In this document: piece by piece, positions 34,651-46,730 of the stretch | Layout: each line of letters begins with the position of its first letter | Position numbering within the stretch: the stretch's first letter is position 1 | Assembly: GCF_964355755.1 (NCBI RefSeq) | Contig: NC_092677.1 | Location: forward strand, 17,952,101 to 18,016,100 | Reading direction: 5' to 3' | DNA length: 64,000 nucleotides | Origin: Antedon mediterranea | Taxonomy: Eukaryota > Echinodermata > Crinoidea > Comatulida > Antedonidae | The notes under the pieces: model-generated | Told to the model about the DNA's origin: nothing | What the model saw: the letters and a program-made list of their open reading frames with translations, nothing else | The model's database searches: none | Position numbers and translations under genes: made by a program

Positions 34651-36590
34651 CTTTAGCTTCTGATTGAGTAGTCCTAATGGGACGTAGCGGGCTAGAGCAG
34701 CAGCGTGATAAATGGTACTTTACTAGCTGTAATTGGATTTGAAATGTTATTCTGTGCCGGTGGTGTTTATATATGTATTTGTTTAAAAAACATAATGAGT
34801 GAAAATCAGTATTCGGATGTTTTGTTTTTTTCGCATCCAGATCAATTATTAAATAAAAACACAGTAAAACAAGTTTTAATAGAACATTCCAAAACTCAAC
34901 TAGATAGACTTTTAATAATCTAGCTGAAAATACTTTTCTGTCAGATAAAATCTGAAGAATTTGGTATTTTTCTTGTTGTTTTTTAAACCAACCGAATACA
35001 TTTATCAAGGTGTGGATTAGTTTTACTGTATGAATGTCTCAAAGATAATATACACGAGTTTGGCTACTAAAATAGAACAATCAAAGTATGGTTTCTCATA
35101 CAGCTGCAAATTAACAATAGAGTATGGTGGAGTTTATTGAAGAACAGTTAATTAGAGGAAATATCGACTTGTGTTTATTCATACGTATATAGCTGTGCTT
35201 TTCTTAAAGTGTTACTGTTCTGATATTAACTCGAGCAAGTGACACCTCTATGCAAAGTTTCACACCTTTCTGCGACAAGGTTTCACCAAACTAAATTTGC
35301 AAAAGGCACAGGCAAGACAACGATTGAATGTTTTTATCAAATATCACTCAAAAGTGTAAAATAGCACACGTCGTAAAGCTCTTGGTATATGAATCGATTG
35401 AAAGGAAAAACAAAAATGGAAACCCAGAGCCGTTCATATTTTGTAAAAACGTTAGCTGATACCATCATTGTTGATGTGACATTTCATAGATCATCATTAT
35501 TCTTTATTAGAAATCTAGTAATTTAGTTTTGAAGGAAGTTCACGGTGTCACATGTATACAAGAATTGATTCATGTTTCTGTAATATTGTTGTATCATATA
35601 CATATGACCACGTTGTTATTTTCTTCAAAAATTTTGTGTACAAAAAATGTCCTTTTTAATTCATTATTATTGATTGTTATTTATCAATATTAATTCAATT
35701 CAATTTATTGAAAGTAAATAAATTAAACAAAATGTCGATACATAATATAATATAGAGTGATGTTCACAAAATTGATATATGTGTTTGCTCCAAATTGTAA
35801 AATTTAAATATGCGTGCACCGCCGTGAACCTTCCTTGCGCTTTTTGTCAACTTTTAGTATCATTGACCGTATTGATCCTGTATACACATTATCATCATTT
35901 CAATTAATCACATTTAATATTTCCGAAACAATTCGGTGAAAAGGTTACAGAATAAAATGATAACAGAAGATAGATAGAAAAGAATTTTGAATTAAAACTC
36001 CAAACTACATAAACTCATAACATTTTTGTAGTGTCATTACTATCAAAGCGCTTTACGTGGACCGATTAGTTTGTGATTTTTTTTCTTATATTAATTCAAT
36101 ATATACATTCACAATACATGAAATTAAAAAATAAATATATATAATAATATATATATATACTAACATTAGGCATAGAACATTAATTCTAAACCGCCCGGTA
36201 ATATACTGAAATTTAATTAATTAATTTGAAACGATAAGATGAGGAAATCTGTGAGAATGAGAAAAAGTCGCCCCAACCGAGAGATCATCGGTGTTTTCAC
36301 GACAAAACAATGAAGTATGGTAACCATTTCCTTTTACTTGTAGCCTACTTAATGACTATTTATTCATCACTATGGCGAATCATAGTTTGTTAACATTCCC
36401 ACGTGTTTTTAATAATTTGATTTACAGTATACAGGTTTTAATGAACAGATGTTCAAGAAAATGTATTCCTAAAAAAAAAAAAAAACAGTTAACTAATTAA
36501 ACAAAAATAGTTAAGGTAATTTATTAGGATGCTGTTTGACATTCTTTTTACAATCCACATTACAACAGACTAGAGAGATATTCTAAAGCT
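34651..36590. other. Intergenic, nothing recognised
   Basis: Only short chance open frames. (TA)-rich patches near 36130-36160. Confidence 0.5.
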
Positions 36591-36594
36591 TTAT

Positions 36595-36848
36595 TATTAT
36601 TTTTGATTTATTTTTTTTGGGACCATATTTAATGAGGGTGATCCATCCAGCAATTGCTGATCATTAGGTCACAAGACAAACATATTATACACAAGATACT
36701 CTAAATAAACAAAGTCTTAGTACAAGACTTTGGAAGCGGAGTTGAAATGTTGTCCTTAGAAAAAATCCTGACATGTGACGGGGCTTGAACCCAGAACCAT
36801 TGGAGTGGTAGCCGAGCATCATAGCCACCAAGCCACAACTCTATTCCA
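36595..36848 (-). mobile_element. tRNA-derived SINE (antisense)
   Basis: On the minus strand, box A-like TGGCTTGGTGGCTATGATGC, then box B-like GGTTCAAGCCC, followed by a unique body and an A-rich tail (CCCAAAAAAAATAAATC). The T-stem is mispaired, so this is a SINE head rather than a tRNA gene. Confidence 0.7.
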
Positions 36849-36905
36849 TTATACGTGTAGTTAAAACTATTCTGTCGTCACCAGGACCTATATAAACTAT
36901 TATCT

Positions 36906-36926
36906 ATCATCATCATCATCATCATT
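36906..36926. repeat. (ATC)n microsatellite
   Basis: Seven uninterrupted ATC units. Confidence 0.9.
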
Positions 36927-37679
36927 TAACAAATCGATCTACACGTGCGCAAGCATTACGAACAACTTTTGTTACGTGCGTCGAGTACCTTATTTAAAAA
37001 AAATAGCGTAACATTGTTAATCATGCAACATGTATACTAAACATAACTAGACCTAGTCTCCAGACCCAAAATATTCCATAAATTGTTTTAATATATGCAG
37101 CATGTTGCGTGCGTGACACATACGTTGAAGCGGTATATGTTACGTGCGCGACACATATGTTGCGTCCTGTCGCAGCGCGAAATTAAAAACAAGTACGTTA
37201 TCGCCAACTGTTCGCTGAACTACGCTAATATGCAAATCAGCAGAATATTTACGTCATCCGTTAAAGTTCATTAGGTTATTCTATACCTTGCAATTCAATA
37301 TTGTCATTGTCGTTTGCATCCGAACGTGGGACAACTACTTGAACTGATAGGGTTTCAGTTGGAGTTAAGTTAAGTCTTATTTGCGGACGGCGCTTGACAT
37401 TCTAGTACAGTTCATTTTGAGTTGATGCCGCATTTGTCGTTGTCCTAACTCACACTGTTTTCAATTGAAGGAGGTGAGGTTTAAAGAGCAGAAAGGAAAA
37501 TTCAAATACTTTGGATTAACAGCGCAAAGTTTTCTAAAGCAACAAGATAAAATAATAATACTGTCAAATTTCTTGAAAGAAACTACTTAAAAACCCCTTC
37601 TCTATAAACTTAACTTATGAATTTATTACACGGAACGGCATCACATGACGCAGTGGATAACGGATAAACTGCTTACTAA

Positions 37680-37693
37680 GACACAAAATTGTT
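37680..37693. repeat. Target-site duplication, left copy
   Basis: GACACAAAATTGTT, identical to 40748-40761. It directly abuts the poly(T) of the LINE. Confidence 0.9.
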
Positions 37694-40600
37694 TTTTTTT
37701 TTTTTTTTTCTCTTTTGTGGCGCAAACACCACTTTTATTCACATTCATATTATTTCATATTACATAAGATCGTATTATTTAACTTGTAAATGTCGTTACA
37801 GTTCATAAGTAACATTTTTACATATATGAATTCTGTATTACTCCTTTTTTCATTAATTTTCTTATATTTTGTTATACACTTGACAGGATCATCATTATCA
37901 TCTATTCGTTTTAAAATAGTTCACACATTTTCATTTGTTTGTTTTCATTTTACAACCCGGATTATACAATATATTTATATACATGATAAAAAAAAAAACA
38001 ATAATAGCTCAGTACCACCAGTAACCCGTATCACTGTAATTCCTTTTCGGTTAATCGTATCAAATTAGAATTTATATTATCATAATCTTATTTCTTAAAG
38101 CTACCCATTTTTCTATACTTGTTTCTTTATTGTTATATGTTTCACATTCAATGTTATATAACATATTGCTTTTAAATGAATTCCATAAAGATTTACCCAC
38201 TGGCTTATTCAGTGCAGATAACATTTTTATTCTATAAATAGTAAATGCTGCAAAAGTGTAAATATAATCTATTAGCTTATCTCCCGTTCCTAGTATTAAT
38301 TGTTTAAATGATATATTATTGTGATTTAAACTTACAAAGATACTAAGCATTTTCCTCCAATATTTCTGAATAAATCTACAACTAAAAAACAAATGATTTT
38401 CATTTTCAATTTCTCCACATTTGTCACACGTTTGTGTTTCCTTAACTTTCCACTGATACAGCCGTTTGTTGGTAGGCAGTATTCTATGTAACATCTTATA
38501 ATTGAATTGTGCTAGTTTCTTATCTTTCATTTTACATACTTTCCGTAACCAAGAAGTTTTCCAATCAATGTTGTTATCATTGAAGTACTCTTCCCATTTT
38601 AGTTGTGACATTGGAATAATGAAATATTCTTTCACAAACCATGAGTATATTAGTTTGGTAGTATTAATCTCATACTTAGTCCCAACTACTTCATCATTAT
38701 CATCACAATTGAAAATATCTACCTCCTTAATAATACGTTTCCATTGAATTGGTATTGCCTTAATAATGCACAAATACTCATTTAACCAGTTTGTTTTACA
38801 TTGTAGTTTCACCAGTATTTCGTTCGATGTTAAAAAAGTGTTCTTATTAACAATGTCTTTAATACTGATAATGCCACTGTCAATCCAATGCTTGTAGAAA
38901 AGCGTTTTTTTTTTTAGTTTAACGTAGTGGTTTCCCCACAGTTGCTCATTCATTATATCGTTATAAGTTTCAGGGTTTTTTTTTGAGATTCTGTTATAAT
39001 TTATGTAGGCTTTTATCATATTTTTGTAAAACAGTGGAATTTTATCAGAATTAACATCAATAATGTTATAACATGACATATTAAGTAAACCATTAACATC
39101 ACATATTTTTTTAATATAATACATTGGAATATTTTTCCATTTAGCACCATCATCATTCATAATTCTTTTTAACCAGCCACACATGAGTGCGTTAACATGA
39201 AGAGTAAAATCAGGCATTTTAATGCCTCCCATCTCAACATCACCAATTAGAGTTTTTCTTTTTATCTTTTCCCTTTTATTGTTCCAAATAAAATTATATA
39301 TTAGATTTGTAACTTGTGTATATACATATTTTGGAACATCAGTGATATTTGCAGCATATGTTAATTTAGATAGTGCAAGACTTTTCAGGATTATTATTCT
39401 ACCAAAAATTGAGAGATTTCTAGCATTCCATTGTTTTAAAGTCTTTTCTAGCTCTATTAATTTAACATCCCAGTTTTTTCTGGTACATTCTTCTGTATTA
39501 TACCCTACATATATGCCTAAAATTTTGATCGGGTGTTTTACCCAATTTAATTCTAAAGGTCTATCTATTCTGTTCTTCCATTTACCAATCCAAAAAGCAT
39601 TGGTTTTTTTTTTATTTAGTGTCATTCCAGATACTTCACAAAAACGTTCAATTACACTGACTGCTGACTTAATACTTTTGTCATTACCAACATACAAAAC
39701 AGTATCATCGGCTAATTGGCTTATTCTAGCTTCTATGTTATTTTCATTATTTGGAAGTTTAATACCCTTATAGTCATCTTTGTTTCTTATTCTAGATGCC
39801 ATTACTTCAACCACTAAAATGAATAACAGAGCAGATAGAGGACAACCTTGTCTAATACCTCTTTCCATTTTAAAATTGTTTGAAACCCAACCATTGTTAA
39901 CTGTGACACATTCAACGTTATTGTATAATACTTTTACCCAGTTACAAAAGAACATTCCAAAGTTAAACTTTTCTAGAACATTGAACATAAAATCTCTACT
40001 AATAGAGTCAAAAGCCTTCTTAAAATCTACGGTAATTATTGCCCCTTCGATATCATTACACTCTGTATAATAAAGCAGGTCTTCTATTAACCGAATGTTT
40101 TCACCAGCGAAACGGCCTTTTATATAACCTTTTTGGTCTGAACTTACTATTGATTTAATAACCATTTTAAGTCTGTTACTTAATACATGTGCAAGAATTT
40201 TGTAATCGGTGTTTAAGAGGGTAATGGGACGCCAATTATTCAAATTTTCTCTTTCTCCATCCTTGAACAAAAGGGTGATTACACCTCGTTTTTGCGAAAA
40301 GGATAATTCTTGAGAATTATAACTTTCATTTAACGCATCGCAAATTAAATGTTTAATATTATTCCAAAAGAACACATAAAATTCAACACTTAGACCATCC
40401 GATCCAGGTGTTTTATTTTTTTCCATCATTGAAATGGCCTTTTTACATTCATCAATAGTGACGTAACCTTCACAATTTTCTTTTTCTATTTCTGAAAGCT
40501 TGTTTATAATAGAATTACAAAGGTATTTATTAATTTTTCCAGGGTTTATAACATTTTTTGCGTATAAACCTTCGAAATGTTGTATTTGTTCCTTTAAAAT

Positions 40601-40747
40601 ATCAATTGGGCTCGTTGCTAAGCTCCCATCTTTAGTAATTAAACTTTTTATGTGTTTCTTTTTACTTTTGGATCTTTCTAACCCAAGAAAGTATTTTGTA
40701 TTCCGCTCGCCTTCCTCTATCCATTTTACTCTGGACCTAATTTGCGC
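37694..40747 (-). mobile_element. Young 5'-truncated Tx1/L1-clade LINE with open ORF2 remnant
   Basis: The minus frame is open from the 5' truncation point (40746, AQIRSRVKWIEEGERNTKYF) to the stop at 38074-38072, about 890 codons. RT blocks: GSDGLSVEFY, NWRPITLLNTDYKILAHVLS, DQKGYIKGRF, DFKKAFDSISRDF, GIRQGCPLSALLF and QLADDTVLYVG (near 39710), then NKKKTNAFWIG. The C-terminus has a CDKCGEIENENHLFFSC zinc knuckle. The 3' end at 37694 is a 17-nt poly(T), i.e. poly(A) on the element strand. A 14-bp direct duplication flanks it (37680-37693 and 40748-40761). The endonuclease and ORF1 are missing through 5' truncation. Confidence 0.95.
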
Positions 40748-40761
40748 GACACAAAATTGTT
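40748..40761. repeat. Target-site duplication, right copy
   Basis: GACACAAAATTGTT at the 5' truncation point of the LINE; marks target-primed reverse transcription. Confidence 0.9.
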
Positions 40762-41164
40762 ATCGAATCAAAAAAATCCCAGATATCTCCCAATTTAACT
40801 TTATTGTTGATATCAAACGCTTTGGATTTATCAATCACACTTCTGTTCTGTTAGACAAGTTTACAGCACAAATGGTGTTCAACAAACTGAACTGGAAGCT
40901 TCATTTAGCTTAAATTTCCAATAATATCTCCCAAACCATTGATGTACTAAATAAACTGAAATCTACATCATCACTTCCTTGTACACTACACTCATCTTGC
41001 CTCGCCTCTTCTATTGTAACACTGTCTTTTAGAGGAATAAATTCCTTGAAACTAGCCTTACTGTTATAAATTTGATAATAATAATATTTAATATATAAAC
41101 TTTTATTTTTTAAATTAAATAATGAATCTAAAATATATAGTATAAAATATATAAATAGCAACAA

Positions 41165-41215
41165 AATGTTTTTCTCTCTTTTGTGAACTTTTATTCACAT
41201 TGATATCATCATAGT
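41165..41215 (-). mobile_element. 3'-end relic of a second Tx1-like copy
   Basis: TTCTCTCTTTTGTGAACTTT and TATTCACATTGATAT resemble the 3' UTR of the LINE at 37710-37750 (CTCTTTTGTGG...CACTTTTATTCACATTCATA) without the poly(T). Confidence 0.4.
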
Positions 41216-41286
41216 CATATCATCACTATATCATCTTCATTTTATTTCCATTATTATCACATTTTTGTTTCTATCATTACGATTTT

Positions 41287-41447
41287 ATCAACTTCATCAG
41301 TGTAGTCCTATAACATTTATCAACTTCATCAGTGTAGTCCTATAACATTTATCAACTTCATCAGTGTAGTCCTATAACATTTATCAACTTCATCAGTGTA
41401 GTCCTATAACATTTATCAACTTCATCAGTGTAGTCCTATAACATTTT
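41287..41447 (+). repeat. 32-bp tandem repeat, five copies
   Basis: Five essentially identical units beginning ATCAACTTCATCAGTGTAGT and ending CTATAACATTT. Near-identity suggests recent expansion. Confidence 0.95.
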
Positions 41448-41459
41448 AAATTTTTAAAT

Positions 41460-41850
41460 TATAACCCTGGGAAATACTTCCGAAAGAGGAACTTGTCACA
41501 AAATGAGAGTCAATTTAAAAAAAAAACCCAGTTTGTGTTTTGTATGTAACATTAGGGTTGAGAAAGAGGATGGGTGCAAAGAGGAACAACAAAATACATT
41601 TTTTAGCCATTTAGAAACGAAAAAATAATTGTTTTAATGTTTTACAAATAATATACCATTATAAACAGTAAACATTGCGATTTTAAATACTTTGCTGAAA
41701 CTGTCACTTTCATAGTCGATTGAAATAGTACAGTACATGTAACAATACAACTATGACGTTTTCTTTTTTTGTAATTACAGTATTAATTAATAGAAACGCT
41801 GAGAAGCAACTGTCAGTAATACATTTTATTTGTATATGTTTATATATAAT
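41460..41850 (+). repeat. Dispersed non-coding repeat, segment R1 copy a
   Basis: Shares ACTTGTCACAAAATGAG, TGTAACATTAGG, GAGGATGGGT-CAAAGAGGAAC and a GAGAA-CAACTG-CAGTAAT end with 48185-48510 in the same orientation. Confidence 0.8.
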
Positions 41851-41855
41851 GTAAA

Positions 41856-42325
41856 ACAGTTTGTGAAAAACACCTCTATTCGGGGCAATATCGTAAATTC
41901 GCTGTAATCGTCAATAAATAATTATCTAACTCAACTTAATTAGTAGACCTAATGGTTTTCAATGGGTTCTTAGAGCCAATTCATACTTAAGTTGGTTCCT
42001 ACCCACCAAAGTTGTTCTGCGTTAGGGCATGTGATCTTTCGTACTGTTGGCATATCCTAATTTTTGTTTATCTTAGATCCAGTTCATACGGTACGTAATT
42101 TACACGGGTTACGTTGGTTCCTACCCACCAAATTTTGCGGTAACTGTGCTCATGAAAGCAACTAACTATGCCTAAACAGGCCCTTAGAGAGTTATGTGAT
42201 ACCGCGGTTTTGATAAAAGCAATGTAGTAAAACAGTTTGTGAAAATCAAACATCAATTTTAATCGTCAATAAATACTTATCTAACTCAACTTAATTAGTA
42301 GGCCCAATGGTTTTCAATTGCTTGT
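41856..42325 (+). repeat. Internal direct repeats of the same family
   Basis: The block AAAACAGTTTGTGAAAA ... TCGTCAATAAATA ... ACTCAACTTAATTAGTAG ... AATGGTTTTCAAT appears at 41856-41960 and again at 42228-42320. GGTTCCTACCCACCAAA occurs twice (41994 and 42108 area). Confidence 0.75.
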
Positions 42326-42369
42326 ACAATTTGATACGGAAAGTATGAACCCACTTTCTAAAGCATTGA

Positions 42370-42660
42370 GAAAAAGGTTACGCGCGATTTACCTAAATGT
42401 CCTTAATACGAATACTGTACGAATAAAACTAAATACGTCCTATAAAAACCTACGTCCTTAGTAAATGTATATTATACGCGCTTGTAATTGCTCAGATGGC
42501 TTCCGAATATAGGAGCTTTGGCGTTAATAACTGGAAATTATAAAAATGAATACAGTCAAACACGATGCAATTTGTAGCCAAATATAATTGCAACCATGGA
42601 AATTTTAAATTGAAAAATATACTTTAGACTTAAATTGTCTGTATTGCATGGTATCAAATT
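42370..42660 (+). repeat. Dispersed non-coding repeat, segment R2 copy a
   Basis: CCTTAATACGAATA, ACGCGCTTGTAATTGCTCAG, CCGAATATAGGAGCT and TAGCCAAATATAATTGCAAC are matched in order at 45448-45660. Confidence 0.75.
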
Positions 42661-43016
42661 ATAAAATTCGTATCAAACATGGATTGTTTTCTTACAACAA
42701 CGCTTGCAATATTATATAATTATAATATATATTTGTTGTACACTACTGTAAATCTACTGGTATTAGCATTTTCAGTGTTACATATAATTATATATTTTAA
42801 CTGTCTGATCAATTGAAATAAGAAGTAGCGGGCTTTACAACGCTACTCATGGCATTAAGAGGAAGAGTGGTGGTGTGGGTGGTGGTTGAACTGCAATAAT
42901 AAAGTTGATTGTACAGCCACCTCTACAGTCACAGATTGACAAAATGAGATCGAATGTCTGTTATGAGTGTACTTGCCTTTGTGTTATTATTTGGAACGTT
43001 CCATCAAAATAGTATT

Positions 43017-43355
43017 TTCTTTAAAATCGGTCTTCAACGTTATAATGCTGTACTCGAGCTTCAACCGGTTTTCAACTATTAAAAGCAATTATTGTAGGAG
43101 GAGATTCGAAGCATCCTCGTATTATCATTAGACAGTGTATACCACGATCGGAAAACAACCCTATTTAGGGCAAATCGTTGAACCTAACTTCGTTTTAATT
43201 GTCAGTAACTAATTATCTAACTTAATTAGTAAACAGGGTTAAACCAGATGGTTAAAATCAGTACCGAATGTATATGAACCAACTTTATATACCATCGAGT
43301 AAACATTCTAGAAGTAATGCGCGATTTACCGAATTTTGCCCTTACGTAAATTTAT
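43017..43355 (+). repeat. Dispersed non-coding repeat, segment R3 copy a
   Basis: Matches the reverse complement of 51901-52250: TCTTCAACGTTATAATGCTG, TACTCGAGCT, GATCGGAAAACAA, CATCGAGTAAACATTCTAGA and GCGCGATTTACCGAATTTTG. Confidence 0.8.
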
Positions 43356-43374
43356 ATATAGATTATAGACAATC

Positions 43375-43700
43375 CAAAATTTAACTTTTTTAAACATCGA
43401 ACATAAAATCTTTACTAATAGAATCAAATTAATTAATTATTGTCCTTTCAATGTCATTAAATTCTGTATAATAAAAAAATTGTCTACTAAACGAATGTTT
43501 TCGCCGGCGAAACGTTTTTTGGTCTGAACTTACTGTTGATTTATTTAATAACTACTTTTAGTCTATTGCTTAACACATGTTCAAGAATGTTGTAGTCAGT
43601 GTTTAGAAGGGTTTGAAAAAAGGATAGGCCTAGTTCTTGAGAATTAAAACGTTCATTTAAAGCATCGAAGAAATTAAATAATTGTCTTGGCGATCCAATT
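43375..43700 (-). mobile_element. Old Tx1-like LINE fragment (RT domain)
   Basis: Nucleotide similarity to 39950-40340 of the intact LINE in the same orientation (ACATAAAATCTTTACTAATA, CGAATGTTTTCGCCGGCGAA, TTGGTCTGAACTTACTGTTG) with many indels; the reading frame is destroyed. Confidence 0.75.
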
Positions 43701-45429
43701 TTTGGTCAAATTGAATAAATATTATGAGAAATTAAAATGGCGTTTAAAAAAACATTTGTATAAAAGACAACGAACACAATATAAATGTCTCTTTCAGTAG
43801 ACTTTAGTCGTTAGGTTGTAGTTCAGCCTGAAAATAAAAAAATGCAAAAAATGTAAATATTTATATCTCAAAAATGAAAACCTGAAGAAAACACCGTAAT
43901 AAACGTAAAATTAAAGTAATATAACCTATACATTTATTAGTCATCTGGTTTTTTTTTCTTCATATTTTGATAGATTCCTTCCTATTTTTTTTATAAAATT
44001 TGTGTACACAAGAATAGGTATTAATTTACACAATCGCCCACTCATTATTTATCAAAATAATCGTTTATTATTGGAATGTTATATGACCAATATATTGTAT
44101 TTGCCTGCCTTTAAAACTGTTACAAACATCGTAATAAACATATCGCACATATTGCGGTTAGATTTTTTTTTGGCGATGGAAATGTTAATAGTAACGACGA
44201 TCTCATCAATATAGATTATTAAAAAAAAAACACTCATTTAAAAAATACATGCTTCATTTATCCTTAATTTAAAGTTAATCTTTCAGTCTTATCTCGGTAC
44301 ATCTATATATATCCTGTCTATAACACTGGCTCTACATATTATTATCACGGCTAAAGGTTTTACTGTCAGCGATTGGTTAAAAGAGCACCACAATATTCTT
44401 TAACTTTGGGTGCGTTAAGAGAAAATTGTAAAAATAGTTTTTAAGTTGAACGTGGTACTAATGGTACCTAACTCTGCACTCAGGGCAAAACAAAAACACT
44501 GCCGTTCATAGTATATATGTCCTCCTTTGGACATTGGAAGACTAGGCCCATAGTTTTTACCACTTTACTCTCAAAGCAAAACAATATTTATATATTATCT
44601 AGGACAGCTCTCAAGGATTCTGACGTATATATATACCTGCGATCTATTTCCAAATTACAAAACAACAGCTTTTTTTAACCGATAAGATTATTTAATTCAC
44701 GAATCCCTACTAAAATAAAAGGGATCTTATGTCCTTTAATATACTTAAATATTGAAACTACTTAATTAAGCAAAACTTAAATTAAGACGTACGTTGTCAC
44801 TATTTTTCCAAAAGTAATTAACGTTCTATATAAAGCAAAACTTCTATTTTTAGAAAGACTTGTTAATTTTAGATATGCATCTGAAAGTCATCGACTAAAA
44901 ATAAGTGATCCATAAAGAATATCAATTTAAGTTGATGATATAATAGTCTGTAGGCATCGTGACAATGACGTCAATCATTAATACTAGAACATAACAAAGA
45001 AAGATGTGGATATAAGACAAACACAATGTGATCTACTGTGTGAATCTTATTCACTAACGTCAGAATTTAATAATATTACATAATGCCTTCAATAATAGCG
45101 TGTTGTAATAATTAAATAGTATTTAACTATGTATAACTGTGGAATGGTAAACGAAAACAAATTAAACTCGAAACTTTGTCTTCCAAAATAACCAACCTTA
45201 ACAACATAGTAGAGAACTGCTTATGATGCGTCCTAATATGAATTGCCTATTATTATTTATTCATTTTATATTGACAAACTGAAATTAACATGGCGCAAAA
45301 TAGTACAGTAGGCCTACAACAAGTAGGCCGATATAAAAAACCTTGATAATATTTTCACTAACTTCAACTTTGACAAAACTGAAGGTTCAATTAATAATAG
45401 TAAAAAATAAAGCATAATAATATTTAGAT
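43701..45429. other. No gene recognised
   Basis: AT-rich spacer between repeat copies; short open frames only. Confidence 0.5.
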
Positions 45430-45655
45430 ATCCTAGCCAAATTTGGTTACCTTAATACGAATAAAACTTTAATATGTACGCTCTTGCAATTGCCAATATG
45501 CTCTCGAATACAGGAACTATGGTGAAAATAACTAGAAAGTGTCAATATGTACACAGAGCGAATGAATACTAACATGATGTAATTATGTAGCCAAATACAA
45601 TTGTCACCATGATAATTTTAAAATGAAAAATAAACTTTGACTTGAATTTTGCTTA
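45430..45655 (+). repeat. Dispersed non-coding repeat, segment R2 copy b
   Basis: Aligned with 42405-42660 (CTTAATACGAATAAAACT, ACGCTCTTGCAATTGCCAAT, TCGAATACAGGAACTATGG, TAGCCAAATACAATTGTCAC). It leads directly into the minisatellite. Confidence 0.75.
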
Positions 45656-46730
45656 TTGCAAAGTGCGGCAGGCAGTTATTACAAAGTGCGGCAGGCAGTT
45701 ATTACAAAGTGCGGCAGGCAGTTATTATAAAGTGCGGCAGACAGTTATTACAAAGTGTGGCAGGCAGTTATTACAAAGTGCGGCAGGCAGTTATTACAAA
45801 GTGCGGCAGGCAGTTATTATAAAGTGCGGCAGACAGTTATTACAAAGTGTGGCAGGCAGATATGCGACAGGCAGTTATACTATGGAGTACGGCAGCAGTT
45901 ATAACAGTGCGACAGGCAACTATTACAAGTGCGAGAGCAGTTATTAGGCCTACAAATTGTGACCGCAGTTATTCCAATGTGAAACAGGTAGTTATTACGA
46001 CAGCAGTTATATTACAATGTACGACAGTAATTATATTACAAAGTATGGCAGCAGTTATATTACAAAGTATGACAGCAGTTATAATTAAAAGGTACGACAG
46101 CAGTTATATTACAAAGTATGACAGCAGTTATATTACAAAGTATGACAGCAGTTATAATTAAAAGGTACGACAGCAGTTATATTACAAAGTATGACAGCAG
46201 TTATATTACAAAGTATAACAGCAATTATATTACAAAGTACGACAGCAGTTATATTAAAAAGTACGACAGCAGTTATATTAAAAGGTACGACAGCAGTTAT
46301 ATTACAAAGTATGACAGCAGTTATATTAAAAGGTACGACAGCAGTTATATTACAAAGTATGACAGCAGTTATATTACAAAGTACGACAGCAGTTATATTA
46401 CAAAGTACGACAGCAGTTATATTAAAGGGTACGACAGTAGTTATATTACAAAGTATGACAGCAGTTATATTACAAAGTACGACAGCAGTTATATTTCAAA
46501 GTATGACAGCAGTTATATTACAAAGTTATAATTACAATGTACGACATCAGTTAGGCCTATATTACTACATATTGTAGCAGTTATATTACAAAGTTCGACA
46601 TGAGTATATATTACAAGGTACGACAGCAGTTATATTACAAAGTACGACAGCAGTTGTGTTACAAGGTACGACAGCAGTTATATTACAAAGTACTGTATGA
46701 CAACAGTTATATCTATATATAAATTATGGT
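45656..46730 (+). repeat. Large minisatellite, 23-bp then 24-bp period
   Basis: Units GTGCGGCAGGCAGTTATTAC plus AAA (23 bp) fill 45660-45870, including a duplicated four-unit block. After a degenerate transition, 24-bp units GACAGCAGTTATATTACAAA plus GTAC/GTAT run to about 46700, with variants (ATTAAAAGGTAC). Because 24 is a multiple of three and the unit lacks stops on this strand, all three plus frames stay open and give repeat peptides such as YDSSYITK and ILQSTTAV. There is no start context, splice site or family support for a protein. Confidence 0.95.

Noticed and set aside
34592-35008. 138-codon minus-strand ORF
   Set aside because: It overlaps the decayed methyltransferase tail on the other strand, is Leu/Lys-rich from AT-rich DNA and shows no motif.
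36775-36848. tRNA gene on the minus strand
   Set aside because: Boxes A and B are present but the T-arm and acceptor stems do not pair and a SINE body follows.
39222-39773. 183-codon plus-strand ORF
   Set aside because: Antisense shadow of the Tx1-clade LINE reverse transcriptase.
41287-41447. Hammerhead motif suggested by repeated CTGATGA on the minus strand
   Set aside because: No GAAA with a complementary stem II follows in any unit.
45642-46577. Several long plus-strand ORFs with repeated peptides
   Set aside because: Produced by a stop-free minisatellite of 24-bp period; all three frames are open and there is no gene context.
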